Source: Lumnitzera littorea
Taxonomy: Eukaryota; Streptophyta; Magnoliopsida; Myrtales; Combretaceae
NCBI GenBank assembly: GCA_024138015.1
Contig: JAMXBB010000009.1
Location: 38,275,787 to 38,339,786, forward strand
Reading direction: 5' to 3'
Length of the DNA stretch: 64,000 nt
The notes under the pieces were generated by a model. It saw nothing but the letters and a program-made list of their open reading frames with translations, had not been told where the DNA came from and ran no database searches. A program made the position numbers and the translations under genes. The first letter of the stretch is position 1. The number at the start of each line of letters is the position of its first letter. Positions 46,087 through 56,680 of the stretch are shown piece after piece.

Positions 46087-47004
46087 TGATAGGCCTTTTT
46101 AGGCTTAAGCTCTAAAGGCCTAAGCCTAAGTGCCTCCACCTACTTAGGTACCCTTGAACACTTTTCTAAGCTAACAACTTAGCCTCCATTGGCAACCTAA
46201 TCAATTTGACCTTCCTCATGGATTTACTCCATCCCAAGTCCAATAAACTTCTTAGGTCCCCTCGAGTATGTCTCTCCAAGCCATGCCTAAAGGAATACAC
46301 TACTTGGTCTACCTATCGCTAGTATGGCTTGCTTAGGCTTATCCTAAGCATTCCTTTACCTTGACATCCTCGGGGCCTTAGAAGCTCTTACCAGCATCCT
46401 CTGGTAGCCCAACTCCTTAAGCCTTTAGACTTGAGAACCCCATTATCCTTAGGTCAATTAAATCTAAGCTCAACTCCTAGCCTTGACCTTAATCCTCGAG
46501 CTCATACTAGGTGCTTGGTGTACTACTTGAAGACCTTTGTACCACGGCTACTCTACATCTCTCTTTCTCTCTCTCTTCTTTAAATGATACCTCATAATCT
46601 ATAGTACAACCTAGAAGTATAGTAACCTTGGATGTTACAATTGCTCATGCTGATGTGATAATACCTTTCCAATGTCCAACACCTGGCAAAAAGGTACTAT
46701 CCCCTCCCATACTACTCATGTATCCATTGCACCAATTATGCATGAGCTAGTCCTAGCTTGCTACGTATCCTAAGCAAGTATACTTATGAATAGGCTATGG
46801 ATCCCTAAGTACAAGGATTAGATCCCTATGCTTTGCTTACACCTATATTAAACACTTAAAAACTCCTTCTTATTCCCTTCTTGTTAACTTAAGCATCAAA
46901 AGACCTTCGCTAGTTTAGCCACAGTAGGCATTCTTGCAAGTCTATCACTGTGAATTATGTCCAGACCACCACACAACCATATGATAGTAAACATAGCATC
47001 ACCA
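46087..47004 (+). repeat. 3' LTR of element 4
   Basis: Starts TGATAGGCCTTTTTAGGC after the G-rich tract and ends near ATAGCATCA. Right boundary set by where family X homology resumes. Confidence 0.8.
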
Positions 47005-47693
47005 CCTCTCTTTCTATATTTGATTTCTCTTTTATTTTTTAAATTTTATGATTTCTTTATGTATATAAGATTTTCATAAATTAGGATTATTTATATAAGA
47101 GTTATTTTGTTACTATTTTATTCTAGAGTTTTCTCTTTCTTTTCCTTTTTTTCCTATAAAATAAAATGAAATAGATTTTTCAATAATAATAACAATAATA
47201 ATTTTCACATAAAGCACATCTATATTTTCTAAAATAAAAGATAACAAAAAAAAAATAGTTGACAAAGCTAGGGCGCTTTAGAATTTTAAAATTAATATCT
47301 CTCGAATTTAGGATTCATATTCTAGAATTTTCTTAAAATAAATTAAATAGGCTAGAAATGTAAAGGTTGATAGATTTTTAAAGTTAAAATAAATCAACAC
47401 ATTAAAATTTTCAAAATGAACTACAGAAGTTTGATCTTGAATACAAAGTATATAGACACTTATGGGCAACTATAAGGTGACTTAAAATACGAAAAAGATT
47501 TACTTTTTTCCCCTTGTAAATAATTGAAGTTAATTTCTACTATTCTCATTCTTACTTGTAAAATTAGATTTTTTTTTTAACAAATGGGTATTTTGAAAAA
47601 TAAATTTAAATTTAGAAAGTTAGGGTGGTATCTATTTAGGGCTTAATTTTCACATCTCGACGAACACGAAATGCACCATCATATAGGGATACT
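47005..47693 (+). repeat. Family X, copy A, segment 3
   Basis: Resumes after element 4 and aligns with 53650-54262 of copy B: matching blocks AACTACA.AAGT, GACTTAAAATA, TGTAAATAAT and TATCTTGAAAAATAAA-like. Ends near CGAACACGAAATGCACC. The exact 3' end of family X is not known. Confidence 0.65.
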
Positions 47694-50600
47694 TGTTAAA
47701 AACTTAACTTAACTTGCTCATTCATCAAAGAAAACTTTATTTATATGACAATAGGGAAGTTCAGCTGGACATTTTGTTACAACTTGTATGTATAGTCCAC
47801 TATTGACATCAAAACATTAACTAGTTTTTTCTTTTGTCATCTTTACAATACTGAGATTCCCAACTTAGCATAGGCTCCATACAAAAGTTGCTGACTCTAA
47901 CTTACGTTTTCAATATACATTCCCCCTTAGTGTTGGGCCCTTCACGATACTATTAACTTAAGGAGAAAACATTTTATCCCCTTAGCTACTGAAGTTAAGT
48001 GAGAATGAATAACAAATAATACAATCTGGGCAATATCACAATTGAAACATTTCACTCAAATCCAATAGCTTCAGCTTCACACTTACATTTGCCCAACTAG
48101 GCATTTATTGCAAATAATGAAGTATGCTATGCTCATATGCATAGCATGCATTAGTACCAATATCCTATATCCTCCAATATCTATATCTGGTTACTTAACA
48201 TAGCCAAGTATTTGGATACAATGTCGATGAACCTAAGGGAAACAAGGAGCTACTTAGTAGTTGAACCCTCATGCTATGCTCATACGCATAGCATGCATTA
48301 GTACCAATATCCTATATCCTCCAATATCTATATCTGGTTACTTAACATAGCCAAGTATTTGGATACAATGTCGATGAACCTAAGGGCAACAAGGAGTTGC
48401 TTAGTAGTTAAACCCTCAACTTTGTTTTACAAAATTAAATTACACACTATAGTTTACCAACTCAAAGAGGTAACAAAGGTCAAATTAGATTATACACTGT
48501 AGCCTACCAAATCTAACTATCAAAATAGTTAAGATGTTTGAGTAATGCAGATCTACATGCTTCCAAAAACTAAGTTCATAAAGCCACGATTTTTCTTGAC
48601 ACTGAGAAGCCTCATTTTGAAAATTCTAACCTGTATGTCTCTTTTTTGCCATGCCATGCTATGCAATAACAACTTAAGTATATCATTTAATACAATCAAT
48701 CTTTAAGTTTTATTTAACCTAGTTATCTGATTTTAGTTTTCAAACTCTCTCTAATGGAATTTCAGCATCTTACTTAGTAAACACCTAAAAGATTAAGTTA
48801 GCAATCTCTTGACTCTCTAAGTTAGTACAATCATTCATAAGCACCACATTAACACTCAACGTAACAGCATAACAGTTTAACCATGATATAGTTATCGTCA
48901 TTCAAAATCACCACATTAGCATCCATCATTGTAACATGTCAGTTCACTCATGATAGAGCCATATCTAATCAATACAACATCAAATAGAATGTAGTGTTAT
49001 GAGTAACAATATATCTAATTTAAGTATGGGTTAGATCTACTTACTTAAGCTTAATAATAGAGCAAAATCCTAAACTTAATGATGTAATCCTTCCTTACTT
49101 ATCATACTTAAGAAAATTTAAACATAATCTTCAAGTTAAGTATGGATTGAACCTAAACTCTTATAAGCCTTTATTATTATATTTTTTGACTTCATTTGAT
49201 CGTATCTTATTCATTCCTTATCCAATTTCAATAAACTTTATATCATCATGATTGTTTTGTTGAGTACTATTAATATATCTCCATAATCAACATTGATCAA
49301 TATGTTTACAAGCCTAAAAATGCCCTTTCTTACTATTGACTCGATCGTTCATTATTGTAACTTCATAATTAACTCGAATAAGCTTTGATTCTAAATTAAA
49401 AGTCCTAAAAATTCCACTTTCCAAACTTGCCCAGCAACCGCTACTATACCAAAAAGTGTTCATTTTACATGAATTTAACAAATATTTTATGAGTACTAAT
49501 TACTATATCGCATATTAAACTAATATATAGGTTTTTATTAGGAAAATACATAATAAATAGTATACAAGTATAATTAATTTCATGAAAAATCCTATAAACT
49601 CACAAAAATATGTAGTTTAATTATTGACCATGAATTACACTAAACTAACTATTATCTATTTTTTTCAAAAATAACGTCTTTAGCTCGAAATTATCGAAAA
49701 TTAGTGTAATTAAACAAATTTATGTGTGAGACAAACATTAAATGTTCCAAATATCATTGTAAACTTCCAAAATTCAAAACATGTAGGGCTCATTCATTAA
49801 TTTCATAAAAAACTAATTATTTCAATAATTTAGTAAAACTGAAAATTTTATCCAAAATAATTATAAAAAATAGTAAACATGCTTAATTTAAAAAATTATT
49901 GTTACCAGAATTAAATATATATATATATTATGTGTATTATATACAAAAATTGAGCTTAAAACAACATCATCTAATATTTATAAAAAAATAGTTCAATTTT
50001 CATCTAAACAAGGTATTTTCTTAAGGATCCTATATTTCCAATCATTATTTAACAAAAATAAAATTACTACATTAATCTACACCTAAAATAATTTTAGGAA
50101 ACAAATTTTCATAGTTAACTAACATCATTTGATATTTTTAGAAATTAAAAGAACTTACAAGCGGAAAATAGGTTCGCTTCAACTGGCCACCCTCCAGCCA
50201 ACTAATCTTATTGGAACACCTCTATTGGTAGTCTTTTCTTTGACCCAAATGGCTACCACCACAGAACTCCTATAGCCTTTGAACCAGCCTAATCCGATTT
50301 TGCCCTTGATTTTCTCTTCTTCTTTTTTTTTTTTTCCCTAATTTTCTTATCCAGCTTTTCTAGTGTTTCTAAATTTCTAAAATAATGAAATGAAGTATAA
50401 AAAGCCTATTTATAATATTAGATATGATGACATGTCAAAAAGTGAGTGCCATGTATCAAAAATCTAATAATCCTTAGTATCCGACTTTGCTAGTTGTCAT
50501 TTCCTTATATATATATATATACTTTTGATTCATCATCCCAACTGATCCTAAGCTACCACATAGGTTTAATGACTCATCCATTCTTTTTTCTATAAATTTT

Positions 50601-50999
50601 TCATTATTTTATATTAATTCTCCTTATTTTGATAATTTTTTATAATTTATGTGTATATTTAATACATATAATGCATATCATATGTAAGTACATATATATT
50701 ATATATAATTCAACTTCATTTATCATTTTTATAAGTTAAATAACTTACCTTGCTATATCTAAAAGCTCGAATTTTATGTTTTCGATAATTATCAACTTTA
50801 TCAATAAATCGATGTTTTTCTTAAATTAATCATTTTATATAACTTATTTTGAGAAATTGACATTTTTAGAATTACTTCATCTAACTTTTCTAACCTTATT
50901 GTAAAGTTTGAAATAAAATGGATAACATAACCCATGCCCTAAATTTAGAAGCTTAGATCTTAGGATTATTATATTAGCTCAAGATCTTAGGGTATTACA
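47694..50999 (-). mobile_element. Probable solo LTR, chromovirus type
   Basis: Read on the minus strand it starts TGTAATACCCTAAGATC (the usual start of long chromovirus LTRs) and has TATAAATAGGC near 50416. No coding region is seen over 3.3 kb. The left end is uncertain (TG at 47694 or 47715) and no target duplication was confirmed. It contains a 147-base tandem duplication. Confidence 0.5.
48124..48417. repeat. 147-base tandem duplication with palindromic start
   Basis: Copies 48124-48270 and 48271-48417 differ at only about six bases. Each opens with ATGCTATGC-6 bases-GCATAGCAT, a 9-base stem hairpin. They are much more alike than other repeats in the window, so this is a young event. Confidence 0.92.
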
Positions 51000-51264
51000 T
51001 TAATAGGTTAGCCTATAGACTCAATAGGTTAGCCCATGGTTTCACTATCTTTAGCTTCAAAAATCATTTTTTAAAATTGGCTTTATTGAAAACTATTAGC
51101 TATGTTATCACCAATCCACCCAATTGAATCCAACTTAACTTTTTTCTTAGCCACAGTCTAGTAATGACTCCAAATATTTTTCAAAGATCCATAAGAAGTA
51201 AGATTTCTTTAGTTGAGGGTTAATATTAAATGGATAAAGTTTAATAATGATCATATTAAGGAAA
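51000..51264. other. Unassigned segment between solo LTR and LINE
   Basis: Begins with two copies of AATAGGTTAGCC and is AT-rich. LINE homology starts only at about 51265. It could be the last part of family X copy A, which would make the LTR at 47694-50999 nested in it. Not provable here. Confidence 0.3.
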
Positions 51265-51868
51265 ATAAAATGAAAAATCATGATTGAAAAATTTCCATAG
51301 CTAAGATAAATAAATACAGAGACATGGGATCACCCTGATGAAGAACTCTACTAGATGAAAACTCTAAAATTGCACCACATAGAACAGTGTGGTCAATGTG
51401 GTAATTGACCGATGCTAAGCATGATCCAATTACCTTTATCTAAGAGGTAGGAAAATTAAGGCTTTTAAGTATGGCTCTTAAAATCTTACTTCATTTAGTT
51501 GTAAGCTTTCTCTAAATTAAGCTAGACCACCATTTGGTTCTTTTTCCCCTTTCGTTTGTCAAGAATATGAACTATTTCTTGAAGTACAATTATGTTGTCC
51601 CTTAAAGCATGCCCTAGGATGAAGCCATCTTGCTCTAGACTTATTAAAACATTTAACAATAGTCAAAGCCTATGTACTAGCTAATAGAGTAAAAGAGTTT
51701 AGAAATTGTGGTACATAGGCTTATTGGCCTAAACTCTTTTACTCTATTAGCTCCAACTACATTTGGCATCAAAATAATTAATGTTCTATTTAAGTCCTTA
51801 AGCATGATACTAGAGGAAAGGATTTGCTTGACTATTTCATAGATAGTCTTCCTAACAATGTCCTGATC
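51265..51868 (-). pseudogene. LINE ORF2 fragment: N-terminal RT blocks
   Basis: Read leftward from 51868: DIVRKTIYEIVKQIL, LNRTLIILMP, EFRPISLCTTISKLF, DNIIVLQEIVHILDKRKGKK, LNLEKAYN, HQGDP and LFILAMEIFQS. This is the plant L1-type RT up to the block before the FADD box. The next expected residues are those at the start of the LINE piece at 23409, so both probably come from one insertion. An inverted duplication lies after SKLF (51667-51752). Cut at 51868 by family X copy B. Confidence 0.75.
51667..51752. repeat. Rearranged inverted duplication in the LINE
   Basis: AGCCTATGTAC (51667-51677) is inverted at 51711-51721. The 24-base block 51679-51702 (AGCTAATAGAG...GAGTTTAG) is perfectly inverted at 51729-51752. 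The two pairs are not nested as in a simple hairpin, since their order on the right is swapped. The right half is the original LINE coding sequence; the left half is the inverted copy. Confidence 0.85.
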
Positions 51869-54262
51869 GTAGACACCCCATTTTTAGCTTTGTGAAATTT
51901 TATTATTTTTTATGAATAAAGAAAAAGATCATGATTCAAAAATTAAAAAAATTTAGAAAAATATAAAAAAATTAAAATAAAAGAAAAAGCACTTTAGGTC
52001 TTGGGTCATTTTTAGGGTTTTTGAGTCACATGGATAAGGTCATTTCATTTTTAGGGTCAAATAGAATCAAAATGCACACATGCGATTTAACGATTCCAAG
52101 CTATATATGTAGATGTAAATTTTTTCTAAAAAATTTAATATGTAGACCATAATTGCTGCTAAGTATTTTTTATTCATAAAAATGAAATTAATTTAAGTTT
52201 ATTGTAGCTTCAAACCGTGTTTCAATCGGACTTAAATTGATGGGTTTATAAGAAAAACATTTCTATTTTTATTTTTATTAACTACGCAATCAAAGAATTA
52301 GAGCTTATAAATCCATTAAATTAAGACTTATTATTATTATTATTTTTGACATATGGGTACTAGACTCGCTCATAGGAAGGATTGCATTTTTTAATGTGCC
52401 AAGAACCAATAGATTTGACTTGAAGTAGGTTTCTTATTCAAAAAACCAATCGATGCCATTTTTATTACCTATATTTAATTAATTTTCACTATAATTACAT
52501 GACACATACCAGCAAAGTTGGTTAAGGTGCAAACTTAAGCTTCATAGATCTTAGCTTTGAGTTTACCTTCAGGCGTAATGTGCCTTTCAATTTTTTTTTT
52601 CTTTTTCCTCTTCTTCCAAAACATGGGTCAATTGCCTATTGCACTACATGTCTTGTTAAGACACGTGGCAATCTTCCACCGAGGCCACACTGTTGAGATG
52701 TTGCCACATTAGCATCATTTTCCTTCTCTTTCCCATTTTTCTCTAATTTTCTTGCATGCCTTCCACTAACACCCTTACTTCATCTTGATTTTTCACTTGT
52801 TTTCCCCATGAAAACACATGAATTAATGGTTGAATCTTGTTCTCCACATGACTCTCTACACAATGAACCTAAAAATTTGGTCAAATTCATGTGTTTTAGG
52901 GATTAAATCGGCCATGATTATAAGGAAAAACTCGAGCTTCGCATTTATGGGCCAATTACACATTAACAATGCTTTACCTGAGAACTAGAGCTTAAACAAA
53001 TATAAAAGGCCAACCTTACTGCTCCTTTAGACATTGAGCTTCCATCCCTACTACCTCCATTACCTAATATCGCGTACTCTCTCTCTCTCTTGCCGTGCTT
53101 TTCTTGTCCTCTCTCTTTAGGATTCATTGACTTTTAGTGGTTTATTAGTTTTCAAGTAAAAACATCACCATGGCCAACCAACTTGAGCTTCAAGCTCTTG
53201 TACCCAACCACCCCCTTCAACTACCATAGCCCCTAGCCTCACCACCAGACTACCATCAAGAAACCCTAAGCACCATGACTTCTCTTGTTGTAATGACATG
53301 CTCTACTACTTTTTTACCAAAACAAACTCTACGGTCGGCTTCATCATACCTCAAAACACTAAGCAATGCCTCTCTTCTATACCTAGCAACCACCATGTAA
53401 ACATACTAGCACTAGAGGCTAAGTCTTAAAAGGTACCCAAACACTACCTTTTGGCTATAGCATTGATCCTATACCTCTATTCCCTAATAAAAATCAATGA
53501 AAACACCATTTCCCCTTCGTTTTAGCATATGAAACAACTTGAATCAACCCTCGAAAGTTGTTGCAGTCATCTCCTTCTCTCAACTTGACTTGGATCCACG
53601 CTTCAACCTAAATATCTAATCCAACCCGTACCCAAATCCTTTTCTCTTAAACTACAATTACATCTCTATTTCAAGTTTTTGTTTTACTTTTTTTTTCCTT
53701 TTTCTTCTTTCATTTATTTATTTTATGTTATTATGGTATAGCATTTTTTTTTCCTTCCTTTCTCTTTACATAGATATGATGTATAAATAAATTTTTTTAT
53801 CACTTAAAAGAAGTATATATATTTTCAAAAACAAGAAAATAAATAAAAAATAATAATAATGAACTTTATACAAAGTTAAAGATAATTTAGAATTTTTAGA
53901 AAGATGATAACACTCAAATTAGGACCCCTTTCCTTAGATTTTTTCCAATTAAAGTTAATGAATTAAGTACTAAACTTAGCTGCATTTCCAAATTAAAATG
54001 GGCTCACACATTTAAATTTTTGCCAAATAAACTACAAAAGTCTTATCCTAAATAGCGGGCATGTACGCACCCGTAGGAAATTATAGGCCGACTTAAAATA
54101 TGTAAAAATAAATCTTTTTCTACCTTTGTAAATAATATTTCAATTTCTTACTTTTTACAAGTAGATGTAATTTCATATATTTATTTATTTGTGAATAAGG
54201 ATTACTATTAGAAGGGTATCTTGAAAAATAAAATTAAACTCAAGAGATTAAATTAATACTTA
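51869..54262 (+). repeat. Family X LTR-like repeat, copy B
   Basis: Starts GTAGACACCCCATTTTTAGC in the LINE and parallels copy A through its TATA (TATAAAAGGCC near 52999), CT tract and later part. Interrupted by element 5 at about 54262; the rest would lie beyond the window. No coding frame. Confidence 0.7.
52510..52564 (+). other. tRNA-like module inside family X (copy B)
   Basis: AGCAAAGTTGGTTAAGGTGC matches a Pol III A box well. A decayed B box AGCTTTGAGTTTACC follows about 42 bases on, at the same place as the module at 24926-24980. Not a complete tRNA. Confidence 0.5.
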
Positions 54263-54756
54263 TTAGTAGCTAAATTTTGCCTTAACATGTTACTTGGTAT
54301 CTTGGTTGATGAGATGCTGACTGATTTTTTTTCATTTAAGGCCTTCATGTGCTTAGCTCATCTAATGAGCCTTCAAGCTTAGCCTACTTATATATCTGAT
54401 TTAAATTTGGAAATAGGTATAGACAGTTGTAACTTTGCATAATCTCATTACAAAACCACCCACTACTCCTATTTTTTAAGCATGTGCTTAATCATGGGAT
54501 TGCCACATAGTCCATGATCAATGATCATCTACTATTACTAACACCTAGCATTCACTTATAAATAAGTGAAAGAAACCACTGTAAAAACTCTCTTATGCCC
54601 TTCAATACTTTGCTTACTCATTTACTTACTTTTCCACAATAATAACCACTTACTTATGCGTAGCAATAGCTATTCAAGATTAGCCCTAGCACCACTATAG
54701 TCTTTTGTTCATGCTTTTGCAGGACCAAAGCTCTATACCAAAATCACTTGACAACA
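54263..54756 (+). repeat. 5' LTR of element 5
   Basis: Its first 170 bases align with 63831-64000 (GCC.TAACATGTTACT, GATGCTGA.TGAT, CATTTAAGGCCTTCA, CCTACTTATATATCT). The first base is approximate because the start has decayed. Ends GACAACA before the primer site. Confidence 0.82.
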
Positions 54757-54779
54757 TTTGGTGCTGTCTATTTTTTCCA
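54757..54779 (+). other. Primer binding site of element 5
   Basis: TTTGGTGCTGTCTATTTTTT corresponds to the TTTGGCGCCGTCTGTGGG-type site common in TAT elements, with CG-to-TG changes. Confidence 0.6.
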
Positions 54780-54792
54780 ACTTACCCATATG

Positions 54793-56680
54793 GCCAAGAG
54801 AAGGATGACAAAAGGTAAAGGTGTTGGTTCTTCACCCTGACACCATTTAGGGGGAAATAGGCATACTAATGAATAACGTTAGGCTAAATTAAAGCAACTT
54901 TATGTTGATTTAGACAAAGAAAATCAGGAGATCAATAAGAAATACAATGAGATCCTTAGTCTTCTCCGTAAGGATGTTCAACTAGACCAAAACCAAGCAT
55001 ACAGTGAACATAATGCCAAGAATTTAGATGATCCAGTTTATTCCCCTTAATTGCTTAAGAAGAAGGTCAAAGTTACACTTAGACCTTTAGCCCCTACTTA
55101 TAGAAAGGGTGACAAAGGAAAATAACCACAATAGGTGCACCCTCTAGAACTATCACATATTAGCATCCTTGCTTCAATGAGTAACAATTTCAGATAAAGA
55201 GGGGTCCTTTTATTATCAAGATTTTGGAAGACTTATGATGGAACAAAGGAACTAGAAGATTATCTTGAGTACTATTGCACTTTAACTAAGCTTCATGGCT
55301 TGAGTGATGCCATGGATTGTTAAGCATTCCCCTTAACCTTAAGGAGTATGACAAGTATATGGTTTAAACATTTGAAATCAAACATAATTTCATGTTTTGA
55401 GATTAAGTAAAAGTGTTTCTATAGCACTTCCTTGCAAGTAAGCTTCTAATTAAGGATTCTTTTATCCTTAACACTTTAAAGAAAAGATCAAATGAATCTA
55501 TTAGGGACTATTTAGCTCATTTTATGGCCGAGATGATCTAGATTCCAAAATTAGACATGAGTGTCACTCTCAACGTAGTTATTGATGGAGTGAAGCCTCA
55601 TGGATACTCTTTTAAATCTTTAGCCAAAAACAAGCCGAAAACTTTCACTTAGTTGAAGGCTAAGGCTACATCTTATATTCACTAAGAAGATAATATTAAA
55701 GTTTGGCATGAAGCTGACCAGACCAAAGGAGATCAAAAGAGTGCTAAGAAGAAGAATGCGGAAGATTGACTTAATGCTCATGATGATCAGTGTTTAGAAG
55801 GAAACAGCGACGAGAGAATGAGGCCATGCATCCTAACTTATTCTATTCATACACCATTCAATCATCAAATCGTTGACATATTGATGGAGGTATGTAACCA
55901 AAGGAGGGTATTACAGTGGCTAGAAAGAATGAGAGGAAATCCATCATATAGAAATTCTAACAAATATTGTGATTTTTCATCATAACAAAGGTCATAATAC
56001 TGATAGTATATTCAACTTGAAAATGTAATCGAAGATGCAATCCAATGAGGATATTTAAGTAAGTTCCTCGCCTATGATGCTGAGAATATCGAACAGCCAA
56101 CTCAAAGTCTACGTGATAAGCAAGAAAATATAATACAGCCTTCTCAAGCTAGAAGAGATGTGAGAGATCAAAGCAGTTACAGAGCACTAAACGGTATCAT
56201 AAACACTATTATTGGTGGACCTTTTACCTTAGGCTGGTTAAACTCTTTGAGCTTGACTAATGCCATACATTATGTCTATAATGTCTAAGGCAAAAAGGTC
56301 AAGGTTGACAATTTCATTTCTTTTAAGGAGGAGGATTTCTAAGGCATTCGAAGGCCCTACTATGATGTACTCATAATCAATGCAAGGATTACCAACTTTG
56401 AAGTTAAAAAGATTTTAGTTGACATAGGGAGTTCGATAGACATTACTTTCTAACATGATTTCAATCAGATGAAGCCGAAGATCAAAGCATAATTGAGAAC
56501 TTACACTTATGATTTATGTGCTTTTAATAATCGACCTGTTCAGGTTATTGGAGTTATATCCCTTCCTATATAGATGGTCCCCATATAATATGATCATATC
56601 TCGACCATGTCAAAATTTGTTTAGCATGGTCCCACCGAAGTCAAAGTATGCAAAGGGGACTAGCAATTAGCTAAGTCATT
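54793..56680 (+). pseudogene. gag and protease remnant of element 5
   Basis: gag starts at ATG 54793 (MAKRRMTKGKG), with KTYDGTKELEDYLEYY near 55228 as the conserved core and a Lys-rich part near 55730. Protease lies near 56405-56460 (KKILVDIGSSIDITF), keeping D-x-G-S-S. Frequent stops. Confidence 0.75.

Larger units (their letters stand above)
32972..47004 (+). mobile_element. Element 4: TAT-lineage Ty3/gypsy element with nested insertions
   Basis: LTRs at about 32972-33887 and 46087-47004 start TGATAGG and share long stretches (TAGGCTTAAGCTCTAAAGGC, ACACTTAAAAACTCC, GTTAACTTAAGCAT). Inside: gag, protease, RT, RNase H and IN on the plus strand, then a minus-strand accessory gene, then a G-rich polypurine-like tract. 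About 10.6 kb remains after removing the MITE (35825-36162) and solo LTR (36880-39959). It sits in family X copy A. No clear target duplication was found. Confidence 0.85.

Noticed and set aside
33841..47010. Target-site duplication for element 4
   Set aside because: CTTAT precedes the left LTR but no matching pentamer follows the right one; LTR ends have decayed.
23410..54262. Family X copies A and B as the two LTRs of one element
   Set aside because: The sequence between their ends holds no gag-pol, only a probable solo LTR and LINE RT on the other strand. The LINE pieces suggest that both copies were inserted separately.
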